From IMG/VR virus record IMGVR_UViG_3300037847_006271, positions 1 through 40,666 of that record: a DNA stretch of 40,666 nt, one strand, 5' to 3'. The notes below the pieces were generated by a model. It saw only the letters and a program-made list of their open reading frames with translations. It searched no databases and was not told the origin of the DNA. Of the stretch, positions 21,383 through 31,641 are shown piece after piece. A program made the position numbers and the translations under genes. How positions within the stretch are numbered: position 1 is the first letter of the stretch; each line of letters begins with the position of its first letter. Source of the stretch: a virus.

Positions 21383-22236
21383 AAGAGCGGCATTTCGAAT
21401 TCTGGGATGCCGGTCACGGGGTCTTTTTTCTTTTCCGTGGTCTCTGCGACAATCGGAGTACAGACCCCATCCTTTAAAATAAACCCCGGCGGACAAGGGT
21501 TAAACGGAGGGTTGTCTATATCTAAAGGGTCTTTTTTCATGTTTGTGATGAAGTTCAAGCTTTCGTCACCGGTGAAGACCATTGGTTTGTTTTGGATACC
21601 AGAACCACCAAAAGCCTGCATAAGGAACCCTGCTAGACCCACACCAGGAGCCTCAGATTCAAAAGCAAGAATTTTTTCGGCTTCCGGGTCGTAGACAAAC
21701 CGTCTTACGCTACGCTCCCCGTCATCTTTGAATAGCCCGGAAACCCCTGCACCAAGTTTTTGTGCGAAACCGGAGTTTTCCAACATACGCTCAAACAGCT
21801 CTCTGTCGTCCGCGTAATTCCCAAATTTCAAACCCTTGGCTTGTATCTCGCGGATTTTATCAAGCTGCATGTTCCGTGCAGGGCGTATGCCGCCTGGGAA
21901 TCTTTTAGCACCGCTTCTCAATCGTAAGTTTTTCAGCTGCTCAAGACTCAACGGCGTCGGAACAGGCTTAGATCTTAAAGGAACCATCGCCGTTTGATTA
22001 GGGTCTGAACCCGCTGGCAGGGTGTCGGAGTCGTCAGAGCCGGTGTTTGCTGTGTTTATATTAGTGCGTTGAAAATTTGGGTTGTTGACTGTATTCGCTG
22101 CCGTATTGCGACGGCCTCGATTCTCCATCAACTGCTCTGTGTAATCTCGGCCGCGAGCCGCTTGACCGCCAAACCTCATTTTGACAGGCTCGGACCTGGC
22201 GATCAGATCATCAAAAATTTTTTGATAGTTGGTCAT
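21379..22236 (-). CDS. Probable virion protein with Cys-rich C-terminus
   Basis: 285 aa. The N-terminus has NYQKIFDDL; a closely similar YQKIFPDDL lies near the end of the 1220-aa virion protein. The middle is disordered and Asn/Thr-rich. Near the end is CPPGFILKDGVC, a short two-cysteine motif I have seen at the ends of marine phage proteins. The gene is the last in the late operon and overlaps the lysozyme gene (ATGA). Virion role inferred. Confidence 0.65.
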   Translation of the reverse strand: MTNYQKIFDDLIARSEPVKMRFGGQAARGRDYTEQLMENRGRRNTAANTVNNPNFQRTNINTANTGSDDSDTLPAGSDPNQTAMVPLRSKPVPTPLSLEQLKNLRLRSGAKRFPGGIRPARNMQLDKIREIQAKGLKFGNYADDRELFERMLENSGFAQKLGAGVSGLFKDDGERSVRRFVYDPEAEKILAFESEAPGVGLAGFLMQAFGGSGIQNKPMVFTGDESLNFITNMKKDPLDIDNPPFNPCPPGFILKDGVCTPIVAETTEKKKDPVTGIPEFEMPLF

Positions 22237-22772
22237 TGTTTCATAGCCAAGAGCTTGGACGCATCCGCTGTCTCATCGTTTCGGCGAAGCCAGCCTTTTC
22301 CAAAGGTATCAAAGGTTTTCAAGGAGCGATAGAAGGCTTCTCGCTCCTCGGTAATCTTTTCGATGGTTTCAAGCACATTGCACTGTGCCACCTTCTCCAA
22401 CGTCTTTGGGCCTATGGCCCCATCAGGGTCCGCACCGACCGCTCTCTGCAAAGCTTTTGCCGCCCGTCCTGGGCCGCTGTTCACACTCCAATCAAATACA
22501 CAAACGTCCAGCCCAGAGGGCAAGTGATCACACTTGCACTTGTTCCAGTAGTTTTCGAGATAGATCGCGTCGATATGATCTTGAGGGATCGACTTCATAA
22601 ACTCTTCTGTTATCTCTACCTCTTCAAAAGGGTGCTTTCTTTTGAGCCACTGAGTGTAAGTGTTTCCTGTGATGCCTTTGAAAGTTTTGCCACCCGGATC
22701 ATCTGGGTGATCGATATAACCACCCTCATGCTCCAAGACCATGTCCAACGCTTGGTGAAAATTAAAATTCAT
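22233..22772 (-). CDS. GH108-type endolysin (muramidase)
   Basis: 179 aa. Cleaves peptidoglycan for host lysis or, given its place among virion genes, possibly during entry. N-terminal VLEHEGGY holds the catalytic Glu16 of the EGGY motif; DDPGGKTFKGIT is the conserved follow-up. VFDWSVNSGPGRAAKALQ and DGAIGPKTL belong to the C-terminal peptidoglycan-binding part. No signal peptide. No holin is recognisable beside it. Confidence 0.9.
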   Translation of the reverse strand: MNFNFHQALDMVLEHEGGYIDHPDDPGGKTFKGITGNTYTQWLKRKHPFEEVEITEEFMKSIPQDHIDAIYLENYWNKCKCDHLPSGLDVCVFDWSVNSGPGRAAKALQRAVGADPDGAIGPKTLEKVAQCNVLETIEKITEEREAFYRSLKTFDTFGKGWLRRNDETADASKLLAMKQ

Positions 22773-25700
22773 CCCATCCTCGTAGGTAGAGCTGCCATTA
22801 TCCCACTAGCCAAATCATCGGGGAATATTTTCTGATACTGACTCCGCACATTTGGTTGTGCCGCGGGCCGCGGTTGGGCGCTAGCGACAGTAGAAACTTG
22901 GGTCGGGGGCGCGGCAGGTGAGGTCGGTATCGGCGGCGGTGCAACAGGTGCGGGGGCCATTGAAACAGGGCCCACGGGCTCTGTGGGCTCAAAGTCACCC
23001 TCCTCTGTTGAGCTGACGTCATCGTCTGCAAACCGTAGCCCGGCTTGTATTAAATACGCATTGAGATTGCGAACAGCAGCTTGTGCCGATTCCGCGTCTC
23101 CGGTGTTCCTTAGTAAAGCAATGAGATAGTCCGGTTCAAGGATTGCTTTTTCTAGAATAGAAAGGCTGTGCGATTGCGCTTGGTCTGAGAAAAAGTTTTT
23201 AAACAATTTTGCACCGACATTTGCTTCAACTATGCCTTGTGGGCGAAGACCTCCAGCTCTGGACAAGGTGGTTGCCGCACTTGAGCCCGCAATCGACAAA
23301 AGCGCTTCTGCTAACATTCCAACGTCATCGGTTAAAACTTCACTGAGAGTACCCGCGGACTCAGCGGCCTGGAACTTTGCCCCTTGCTCAACAATAAATT
23401 TCAACCGATCAACTTCTGCTTGGGTGAAAATACCTTCTTCCTGCATGAAATCAATCAGGCTGAGCCGTCGTTTTTGCCCGGCAGTGCCGGGGCGATCAGC
23501 AAAAACACGCCTGCCGGTTTTTTTCATCGGATCAAAAAGTATTTTGCCCATTTCCGCGTACTTAGCTTTACCGCCTGTCCCCCCTGCTGCGGTCCATGCG
23601 GCATCCAGAACAGCGCTTTTCAATCCTGCTTTGAGGTCATCCGTATCAATGCCTGCTTTATCTAATTCAAGACGAGCCAGTTTTGACGGTTTTAAAACTC
23701 TTGAGGTAATTACTCGCAAGCCTTCTTCTGGCTTGTTGCCTTTTGAAATCGCTAAAATTTCTCCAGCCAGATTATCTGAAGCGGAAAGCTGTGAAAGGAT
23801 ACGAGTGACCGGACCATCTTTCTTATTCACATTGTTTTTGCGTGTCTCAGAAATACGGTACGCATTTACAAAACGGGCACCGTCGGTCATGTCAGCTTCT
23901 ATTTCAGGGAAAATATCCAACAGTCTTTGGTTGCCGGGGTCCTCTTTGAATTTACGCACCTTATCAGGATCAACTCTCATCGTTTCGGTATCCAGCACAT
24001 TTTTTGCCACATACAAAACAGCGTCATCCAAATTTTGTTGTAAGTCAGCTTCTTGCAAAGTTGTTTTTGCGAGCCTGCCGCCAGCTTCCCCAGCTGGTAT
24101 AGTCGGGTCCACCAGACCCTCGGCCTCAAGCTCATTCATTTTTGTACGGGCAAAGGTGGCTGCATTTTGAATTTGTGCCAAGCGGAGCGCCGCAGAAGAC
24201 GTATTTCCAGAAAAAATTTCTGGAACAATCAATTCAGGAATTATTCTTGGCCCTCCCGCCCTCGTCTCGTCTGTAGCTTCACCAACAAATGTACGGCGAA
24301 CGGCATCGTTAAAACCAAAGGAATAAGCCCTCGCGGCGTCATAAGCTGCATTTTCACCCACGCCCAGCGCGGCATCCAGATCTCTTAAAGCTGCTTGAGC
24401 CAACTCACCATAAATTTTTGCTTCTATCCTTCTAGGCGGCACTGAGCCTGCTGCTTGTCTCGCTGCATCCAGCATGTCTCTTCTAAATTTTTGAATTTCA
24501 ACAGCATTGTCAAAAATATCTTCTTTTTCAGGCACATCTTCTAAAGCAATACTTAACTTTCTGTTTGCCGCAGCCACTCTTTTAATGGCCTCCAAATCAG
24601 CTTTCAGAGACGCACCAACACCGGATCTCCTGCCAAGAGCGTCTGCGGCAGCTAGTATCATGTCATTAGAAGGGTCAGCTGCCGTCGGATCAGCCCCTGC
24701 CTGGATGATGGCGTCAATTTGATCTTGGGGCACATTCCGGAAGCGTAAATATGCGGTCATCCCCTGTTCAGAGATGAACTCTTTGCGAAATTTTTGATAG
24801 GTGTTTCTGTCAAGCGGCGATAAATCGCGCACTGCATTTTGTGCGTTAGTAACAGCCGGTGGGACATCTTCCGGTATAAGACCTGCTGCGAGTTTACGAC
24901 GTTTTACAAACGCCGTAATATCGGCAGGCATTGCTACCTCATCTCTAAGAAATTCAGTTCTTACATAATCGTAAGTTTCAATGATATTTGTAGTAGGAAC
25001 CTCTATTGAACGATCAATGGCGCTCCATAAAAGATCCTCTTGATTTCTGTTGTCCTCAACAACCTCATCGAAACGGCTTCTTAAATTTCGTCCAACAACC
25101 TCAAAGTTCACGTTTTTGTTAAGTTTTTCGAAAGCAACTTTCTGCGCTGTTATAGCAGCCGCCATTTGCCCACTTAAAATATCCGAAATAGCCTCTCGTT
25201 GTAATTGCACACCCAATTGCACAAGTTCTTGATCACCACTTTGGATAAAAGCGTTGCTGATTGCGGACAAAGCTTTGTAGCCTTGTTCCGCGCGTTGCAT
25301 GACTTCTTGCGAAACAATAGACGGTTGCCCGTCCACTGTTTTCAAAACACCTTTGTCCGCAACCTGTCTTTGGAAGGCCGCAAGTATGGGTGATCCGGTA
25401 ATTTGAGCTGGGGTTAATTTCAAATCGTCAACGTCGGCACCCAAATCGCGTGCGATTTGTATTAATTGTGCTGGGTTTTCTTCAAGCTGCGCTATCAAAG
25501 CGTCAGGGTCTTCGCCATGCGCGATGATCAGTTCTCTGAATTTCTGACCAACTTTAGCCTCTCGGGCTTCAAGCCCTCCCATGCCAGTTAATTTTTTACC
25601 GCCGCGTAAAATCCTTGTCATGTTACGGAAGAGAAGCGCTCTTGGTTCAAAAAAACCGCCTAAAGTTTCACCAGCTAGTTGTGTGACATCACCCTCATCA

Positions 25701-26431
25701 ACCAACGCTGCGCCCATCAGACTAGATCCCAGAGCGCTGAAACCCTCCGCAGTTCGTCCGGTTTTTGTCAAAGCTTGTCTGCGGACATCGCTAGGCAAAG
25801 TTTCGAGGAGATTGATGACCTTGCCCGTGCCTGTAACTACTTTGCCTTTCAAACCTGTCATTTGATCGGCTTTTTCAAAAATAAATTGCGCCCCATAATT
25901 TGCGCTCTTTGTAGGAAGCATGTAAGGCGCAAGCAGGGCTGTGGTCATGGCGTCAGTGAAAACTTCTGCGCCGCGAGCAAAAGGTCGGTCTGAAGGAAAT
26001 ACAGGCCGTGTTTCTAAGATGTCATAATCTTTGAGAACCCCAACGCCAGCTTCGCCCACTTCGGAACCACCTTTAAATCCCGCAAGCAAGCCAAGCACGC
26101 CTCCCACTAGTCGGGCTTGAGGTGGTAGAGGTAATAGCGCCACGCCTTTAGCTCCAAGACGCGCTCCACCTGCCGCACCAGCCGTTTCTGGAACCACGGT
26201 AGTGAACGATCGGATTATCGAATCCGTCATGGCGCTCAAAGCGCCTTCTGGAGCGACTGTCGAGTAAACATACAAGAAATCTTCTTGAGTGCCGCCGTCC
26301 TCCAAGAATTTCTGATAATCAGCGTCGAACTCTCGTGCTAAAGACCGATTGATTTGATCAATGGTAATACCAGCGTCACCTAAAGCTTCGAAATTGAGGT
26401 CCAGTGCATTTGGATGTTTCTCAAAAATCAT
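22769..26431 (-). CDS. Very large virion (probably ejected internal) protein
   Basis: 1220 aa. Residues 70-135 are Gly/Ala-rich and hydrophobic, able to associate with membrane. A long helical body (about 200-1100) follows, then a Pro/Ala-rich linker (about 1120-1190) and a short end with QYQKIFPDDL. Size, composition and place beside other large proteins and the lysozyme resemble the internal ejection proteins of short-tailed phages (T7 gp15/gp16-like in role, not clearly in sequence). No enzymatic motif seen. Confidence 0.7.
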   Translation of the reverse strand: MIFEKHPNALDLNFEALGDAGITIDQINRSLAREFDADYQKFLEDGGTQEDFLYVYSTVAPEGALSAMTDSIIRSFTTVVPETAGAAGGARLGAKGVALLPLPPQARLVGGVLGLLAGFKGGSEVGEAGVGVLKDYDILETRPVFPSDRPFARGAEVFTDAMTTALLAPYMLPTKSANYGAQFIFEKADQMTGLKGKVVTGTGKVINLLETLPSDVRRQALTKTGRTAEGFSALGSSLMGAALVDEGDVTQLAGETLGGFFEPRALLFRNMTRILRGGKKLTGMGGLEAREAKVGQKFRELIIAHGEDPDALIAQLEENPAQLIQIARDLGADVDDLKLTPAQITGSPILAAFQRQVADKGVLKTVDGQPSIVSQEVMQRAEQGYKALSAISNAFIQSGDQELVQLGVQLQREAISDILSGQMAAAITAQKVAFEKLNKNVNFEVVGRNLRSRFDEVVEDNRNQEDLLWSAIDRSIEVPTTNIIETYDYVRTEFLRDEVAMPADITAFVKRRKLAAGLIPEDVPPAVTNAQNAVRDLSPLDRNTYQKFRKEFISEQGMTAYLRFRNVPQDQIDAIIQAGADPTAADPSNDMILAAADALGRRSGVGASLKADLEAIKRVAAANRKLSIALEDVPEKEDIFDNAVEIQKFRRDMLDAARQAAGSVPPRRIEAKIYGELAQAALRDLDAALGVGENAAYDAARAYSFGFNDAVRRTFVGEATDETRAGGPRIIPELIVPEIFSGNTSSAALRLAQIQNAATFARTKMNELEAEGLVDPTIPAGEAGGRLAKTTLQEADLQQNLDDAVLYVAKNVLDTETMRVDPDKVRKFKEDPGNQRLLDIFPEIEADMTDGARFVNAYRISETRKNNVNKKDGPVTRILSQLSASDNLAGEILAISKGNKPEEGLRVITSRVLKPSKLARLELDKAGIDTDDLKAGLKSAVLDAAWTAAGGTGGKAKYAEMGKILFDPMKKTGRRVFADRPGTAGQKRRLSLIDFMQEEGIFTQAEVDRLKFIVEQGAKFQAAESAGTLSEVLTDDVGMLAEALLSIAGSSAATTLSRAGGLRPQGIVEANVGAKLFKNFFSDQAQSHSLSILEKAILEPDYLIALLRNTGDAESAQAAVRNLNAYLIQAGLRFADDDVSSTEEGDFEPTEPVGPVSMAPAPVAPPPIPTSPAAPPTQVSTVASAQPRPAAQPNVRSQYQKIFPDDLASGIMAALPTRMG

Positions 26432-26436
26432 CGCGG

Positions 26437-29409
26437 TTACCTAATATAATCTTTCGGATCTATAAGCCCGCCCTTGACCTGCAATCCGCTGGCAAGCTCT
26501 CTGTATTGGCTGATCAGGAATTCGATGTCAGCAACATCTTCCGCCGCCTGAGTCCTTTGAGTCTGCGTATAAGCCGAACCACTTTGAATTTTTTTACTGG
26601 ACTCAACGACAGCCTCAAGTTGGACGATCATGTTTTCAACTTTGGATTTAGCGCCGGCCGGGTCCGTGAAGAAAGCATACGGATCTGGTTGTAAGGCTTC
26701 GATTCGCGCAATTAAAGTCGCATTTTCTTTGCCTGCAATACTACCTAGAGAACGTGTGATGGTAATTGTGTTGAGGCTAAATATGTCATCAGCCGCTGCA
26801 CGAGTATCTCTTTGTGTCAGAATACTGCTAAGTGCTGCGGGAGTCTTACTTGAAATAAAGTCAGGGGTAAAGGTTGCAAGGAAATCAGCGGTTCTACCAA
26901 TGACTTGCTTGAACCTTCCAGATCCACCAAGCGCCTCCGCATAATCCACGCCCGGCTGGATCAGTGTCGGGAAGTCAGGCGTGTATTCTACTGCCGGTTC
27001 TGCAAGCAAGCCCATGTCGTCAAAGGTTGGGTCTTTCGCTTTTGCGGACCTTACAGCATCTATCACAGTAGGCGGAATGGCTCCCCCGACAGCTTTGAAT
27101 TCTTTGCCGTCATAAATAAGCCTTGGATTTCCTTGAATGACCGAGATCGCCATTTGGAATTCAGAAATTTGTTCTGGAGACGCTGTGCCGTCACTAATTG
27201 GTTTCTGTAATGTCAGCAAGGTGCGACGAGAGCTTGCAGGCGTAATCTTACCTGGTTCTGGCTTTTCAGTAAGGTAGAATCCTTTCGCCATGTTGTCGCC
27301 AAATTCTTGCAGCGTCCTGGATACAACTTTTTCACCAGCGTCATTAAAACGAGTTTCGGGTTTGAATTCGCCAGGACGATCCGGATTAGAGTAGATAAAT
27401 CCGTTTTCAATCGCGGCTCTTCTTTGCAACTCGTTGTCATAAGGCATCGGATTGTTGTCGTTGTCGTAATTCACACCTTTGACAACTGGTGGTGCAATAT
27501 TCGTAAAGCCCTGATTTTTGACCATGTCCACAAAATCTTCCGCGGTCCGAGCTACATCAGCTTTACCGGTCGCAACATTGTAAAGAATTTTCGGATCAAA
27601 GGTTGGCGCAGACGTTAAGGTAAATCCGCCGCTGATTGCCGTTTCGAGAGCGCCAGGCTTCTTGGTGTCAAAGACTGTAGCTTCACCATTTGGCTTGAAT
27701 CTTACGTCATTTTGCGGTGTGTACTTCTCTGTCGTAAAGCCGTCTGCAACCGCTGTCTTGACCTCTTTCGGATTCATCGTAGGACGAACCTCATTGGTCT
27801 GACCGTCCCACTTGTAGAGGTATTGTGGTGTGGAGAACCGCTTGTTCTGGTTGTCTTTAGTGAAATTACCAGAGGCAATAGCTGTTTCGTAAGCTGCACG
27901 ATCTGGGAATATGCTAATCGTGCCGTCCTTGTCGTAAAGAAGATTGTCTTCAGGGACGAAGGCTTTAAGAGTTTTAGCCTTTTCAACCAACTGAAGAGAG
28001 CCAACAGGGACGCTTGCGGCTTGCGCAGCGGTCAGCATCACTTCATCGCCTGACGCTATGGTGCGGCCGTCAATGTTCACGCCATTCGGCGCAAGTACGC
28101 GGTAGTTTTCTTGCTTCTGACCAGGGCCCACCTTTTGCGTGTCGATAGCGCCAGCCGCAGCAAGGCGGCCCTCAAACAGGTTTGCAGTTTTTGGCAACAA
28201 CGCCACTGTGTCACCTTGCTTGTAGGACTTACCGTTAATAGTAATACCTTCAGGGTCAATGACCTGATAGTTTGTTTGTGTGTCGGTCTTCAGCAATGCG
28301 TTCAAAGCATCAGACCCATCAATCAGAGGGGCACCTACAAGCTTTTCAATCTCAGGTATATCCGAAATATCTACCTGATATGGCGTTCCCGGTTGATACT
28401 CCAATCCATTAAAGGTGACCGCTTTCGGGAACAGCACCGTGCGCTGTCCTAGCAAGTTTTCTTTTTGCTTATCGGTCGCGGATACCAAAGACTGAGCCAA
28501 AGACGGATAATTAGCTTTTAGCTTTGCATAATCCGCAGGCGTGAACGACAGCATGGTCCGCATAGGCACAAGGGTGGGCTTGGTGGTGCCGTCAGCCTGT
28601 GGAACATTAATCGTCACGTCTTTCGTGACAATGTACGAATTAGGGGTCTGTTCAGCGAGCTTGCGCTGATTTTCCAAGTTTTTGGCAATAAGCTCACCAG
28701 AAAGCTTTCGGTCAGCAGCACGGTCCGTGCCCGCTTGTTGCAAGGCCGCAGCTTTTATCGCTTGCTCAGCTTTTGAAACGCCCGCAGCTTGCTGCGCAAG
28801 GTCTTGACCAATTCCTGCAAAAGCTTCCGCAGGGCTTTGACCTGCCGCGAGACGAAGCCCACGATCCGCAATACCAAAGAGCGCAGCGCCTCTAGCCATG
28901 TCTCTAGCATCAGAGCCTCCATAAATAGCCTGAATGGCAGGCAATGTTTCGTCGTAATATTCTTTCAACGTCTTCAACTCAGGGAGTTGAGCTGACGTAG
29001 CCTGTTTGACTGCGCCTGCCTCTTGGAATTTTTGAACTGGCATGTCCATGATGCCACCGGCCATCGGCCCACTGACCTCACCTTGCATTTGCTGTTGGGC
29101 GAGCTGACCAATGCCTTGATCTACTGTGGACATTTCTACAACAGGCTGCACAAGCGTCAAAACAGACTCTGGCGTTTGCATGGCATCATCTCGACCAACA
29201 ATGCCTGCAAGCTCCGCACGACGTTCCGGCACACTTGCCTCATCGCCGCGGATGGCATTCATTACTTGTTCGTAGTTTTGCGCGCCATCAATCTCATTGT
29301 TCAAGCTTTGCATGACATCGTTGATGCCCTGCTTCGCTTGAGCTGTAGCTTGCGCGGCTTGCTGCGGAGAAGCAGCCCTACGAAACATAGGCCGGTCAGT
29401 AATAGCCAT
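26437..29409 (-). CDS. Large virion protein with internal repeats
   Basis: 990 aa. Residues 1-250 are helical and Gln/Ala-rich. Between about 330 and 465 are three beta units of the form NG-x-x-Y-x-x-GD-x-V. From about 489 to 715 come about six repeats of roughly 39 residues, pattern (Y/F)-x-x-x-G-x-x-x-V ... A-x-x-x-GF. The C-terminus is helical. Probably an internal or tail-associated structural protein; function unknown. The start overlaps the previous stop (TAATG). Confidence 0.7.
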   Translation of the reverse strand: MAITDRPMFRRAASPQQAAQATAQAKQGINDVMQSLNNEIDGAQNYEQVMNAIRGDEASVPERRAELAGIVGRDDAMQTPESVLTLVQPVVEMSTVDQGIGQLAQQQMQGEVSGPMAGGIMDMPVQKFQEAGAVKQATSAQLPELKTLKEYYDETLPAIQAIYGGSDARDMARGAALFGIADRGLRLAAGQSPAEAFAGIGQDLAQQAAGVSKAEQAIKAAALQQAGTDRAADRKLSGELIAKNLENQRKLAEQTPNSYIVTKDVTINVPQADGTTKPTLVPMRTMLSFTPADYAKLKANYPSLAQSLVSATDKQKENLLGQRTVLFPKAVTFNGLEYQPGTPYQVDISDIPEIEKLVGAPLIDGSDALNALLKTDTQTNYQVIDPEGITINGKSYKQGDTVALLPKTANLFEGRLAAAGAIDTQKVGPGQKQENYRVLAPNGVNIDGRTIASGDEVMLTAAQAASVPVGSLQLVEKAKTLKAFVPEDNLLYDKDGTISIFPDRAAYETAIASGNFTKDNQNKRFSTPQYLYKWDGQTNEVRPTMNPKEVKTAVADGFTTEKYTPQNDVRFKPNGEATVFDTKKPGALETAISGGFTLTSAPTFDPKILYNVATGKADVARTAEDFVDMVKNQGFTNIAPPVVKGVNYDNDNNPMPYDNELQRRAAIENGFIYSNPDRPGEFKPETRFNDAGEKVVSRTLQEFGDNMAKGFYLTEKPEPGKITPASSRRTLLTLQKPISDGTASPEQISEFQMAISVIQGNPRLIYDGKEFKAVGGAIPPTVIDAVRSAKAKDPTFDDMGLLAEPAVEYTPDFPTLIQPGVDYAEALGGSGRFKQVIGRTADFLATFTPDFISSKTPAALSSILTQRDTRAAADDIFSLNTITITRSLGSIAGKENATLIARIEALQPDPYAFFTDPAGAKSKVENMIVQLEAVVESSKKIQSGSAYTQTQRTQAAEDVADIEFLISQYRELASGLQVKGGLIDPKDYIR

Positions 29410-30308
29410 TAGCCAAACAATCCTAGCTGTTTAGCACCTGCGGCAGCGCTGAGACCCGCAATACCGTAGCCTGCTATTTGTTGGAAGGGGCTCGCCCCAG
29501 GCGAGGTAGCTGTCGTAAGCTGCTGTGAACTCGAAGGTGCACCTGAATAAATATCGCCTAAAAACGCAAGCCTTTGCTCTGGTTCAAATTCTTGCTGTAG
29601 CCTGCTTTGACGCTCAGCATCCAAAACATTTTGCCGTTGCTGTTGCTCTAATTGACCGAGACCAAACCGACCCTCGATGTCCCGGAATCTCAAAGCTTGA
29701 TCGACCTCTGCCGCGCCGAGCCTTTGCCCACCTAGTGCAGCCAAACCTGCCGCCAGGGCTTGCTGACGCGCTTGTTGAGCCTCGAAGGATGCACGAGCCC
29801 GTTCTGCGGCGCTCTCAAAACCTGCCGCTCTCATCTGAGCCGCGGTCCGCGCTTGCTGATCCATGACATTACGGCCGAGCTCACCTTGAGCAATCGCGGC
29901 CCGAGAGCCACCGAATGCACCTGCACCCACAGCTTGCGCATCAAGATTTGTTTGTGCGATCTCACCTTCGCGGCGAATATCAGACAAGGCTTGAGCTACA
30001 GCCTGGTCCTCAAATGGATTCATAAAGTCGCTTATAGAGGCAGGGTCAAAAGCCGCGCCTGTTCCTGCATACGCATCTACTGCGTCAGAAAGAGTGCCAG
30101 TCCCGGCCGTCAACAAATCTTCGAATGCTCCCAGACCGGAGGCCGCAAGGGCGTCTCTCTGAGCTTGGTTAAATCCAGCTACCTGATATTGAGGCAGAGT
30201 TTTTGCTTGCTTACTTCTTTCGAGAGCCTGCTGCATCAAAGCAAGTTTCATTGCTTCGACTTCAGGGGCCTCCCGACTTATTACACTTTGGGTAACTGTT
30301 TCAGCCAT
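29409..30308 (-). CDS. Helical virion protein of marine phage type
   Basis: 299 aa, rich in Ala, Gln and Arg. Patterns LPQYQVAGFNQAQRDAL, SDFMNPFEDQAVAQAL and AVGAGAFGGSRAAIAQGEL are ones I recognise in structural proteins of many marine phages. A long amphipathic helical region (about 140-240) and a Gly/Ala C-terminus follow. Likely an internal or ejected protein; acts with its large neighbours. Confidence 0.72.
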   Translation of the reverse strand: MAETVTQSVISREAPEVEAMKLALMQQALERSKQAKTLPQYQVAGFNQAQRDALAASGLGAFEDLLTAGTGTLSDAVDAYAGTGAAFDPASISDFMNPFEDQAVAQALSDIRREGEIAQTNLDAQAVGAGAFGGSRAAIAQGELGRNVMDQQARTAAQMRAAGFESAAERARASFEAQQARQQALAAGLAALGGQRLGAAEVDQALRFRDIEGRFGLGQLEQQQRQNVLDAERQSRLQQEFEPEQRLAFLGDIYSGAPSSSQQLTTATSPGASPFQQIAGYGIAGLSAAAGAKQLGLFG

Positions 30309-31633
30309 TATGCCATCGCCTCAAAGTTTCGCATCAGATCATACATTCTCTGCATGCCTTTGTTCTCATCGCCGCCGCCGAGTCCGTTGACCGCTTTTTT
30401 TGTAAAGACGAACTCTCCATCCATCAACATAGCAGGAACATCATCTTTTGTCCCGCTGCCGATACCGGGGCCGATTGCGCCAGTTCTTCGTGGGAAGAAG
30501 GACGGATCACCGCCCTCGGCACCAAACCCTACACCACCTGGCGGCACTTCAAAGGGCCCTTGAGGCGTGCGTGTTTGCAAATCCATGTCAAAATAATCGG
30601 CCGGATAATTGGTATTTATGAAGTCTTGAATAGATTGTTGCTCTTCCTCTTCGACCTCCTCTTCAGGTAGAAATGCCAAAGCGCCTATGCCCAACATGGG
30701 CAAGCCGTATTGGTCAAAGAAGGTAGGTGTATACTTACTTGTCAAATCAGTTAGAGCTGCTTCCGCAGCTTCTTTAGGGGAATAATCCAACCCAGAGGCT
30801 AAATACCTCTGTTTTGCCTCTGCAAACTCCTTTGTGCCAGTTAAATCGAGCTTTTCAGGGGCACCTTGATTGAAAACGGATTTGAAGAAACTAGGCTCTT
30901 CAGGGCTTGGTGTGTAGGCGTAATTTGCTAAATTGTAATCTTTGACGGCGTTTTCAAAAGCTATTTGGTTTTCGGGACTAGAATAAAATTCAACCGGATC
31001 CATTCCTTCTAAAGCTGACGCAAGTTCACCACCCCTAGGGCCTTGAAAAGCTCTTTCAAAATTTATGGAATCCGGAGAAATCCCTTGCTGCGGCAAACCG
31101 GCCTGACCCTCTGCTGGGGTTAAACCACCAAAAGCTTCAGGAGCATACGCAGCCTGTGCCGCACCAATTCCACCAGCAAGTAAAGCGTTTTTCAAAGCGT
31201 CTTCTGTCTCCGCACCAGTCAGAAGAGAAGTTAAACCGCTTACCGCAGCAGATTGTAAAAATCGCCCGCCAACCGTGGTAGCTCCTCCAGGAAGGGCCGC
31301 GTTTATCGCGAGAGGAATGATAATCGGCGCAGCTTCTTTTAAAACATCTTTAACGCCGTTGAAAACTTTTTTGAGAAAGAACTCCGGCTGTCCTGTCTGC
31401 GGATTGATGGAGTTGAGCTCATTACCTACGATGTAACGCTCCGGCTCGATGCCCATGCTTTTCATTTGAGAAAACAGCATGTTACGCATCTCAGGATTGG
31501 CGTCGAAGATTTCCATCGGAACGACGGTTTCGCCTTCAGCGAGGTGCGCAATATATACGTCCCCATTACGACCAAGGCCCGCAAGTCTGCGGGCTTCACT
31601 CTCAAATTGTCCGAGTCCTTGGTTCATGTACAT
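30308..31633 (-). CDS. Virion protein, possibly neck/tail-associated
   Basis: 441 aa; start at 31633, or two codons later. N-terminus GRNGDVYIAHLAEGETVVP and INPQTGQPEFFLKKVFNGVK, then a hydrophobic Ala/Gly segment (about 100-160), then a C-terminal domain with GIGSGTKDDVPAMLMDGEFV and RMYDLMRNFE. This end-pattern is common in marine phage structural proteins. Role unknown. Confidence 0.7.
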   Translation of the reverse strand: MYMNQGLGQFESEARRLAGLGRNGDVYIAHLAEGETVVPMEIFDANPEMRNMLFSQMKSMGIEPERYIVGNELNSINPQTGQPEFFLKKVFNGVKDVLKEAAPIIIPLAINAALPGGATTVGGRFLQSAAVSGLTSLLTGAETEDALKNALLAGGIGAAQAAYAPEAFGGLTPAEGQAGLPQQGISPDSINFERAFQGPRGGELASALEGMDPVEFYSSPENQIAFENAVKDYNLANYAYTPSPEEPSFFKSVFNQGAPEKLDLTGTKEFAEAKQRYLASGLDYSPKEAAEAALTDLTSKYTPTFFDQYGLPMLGIGALAFLPEEEVEEEEQQSIQDFINTNYPADYFDMDLQTRTPQGPFEVPPGGVGFGAEGGDPSFFPRRTGAIGPGIGSGTKDDVPAMLMDGEFVFTKKAVNGLGGGDENKGMQRMYDLMRNFEAMA

Positions 31634-31641
31634 GGCAAGCT

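Noticed and set aside
23232-24170. 312-codon plus-strand frame opposite the 1220-aa virion gene
   Set aside because: Antisense shadow with Ser/Ala-rich composition mirroring the real gene; no start signals.
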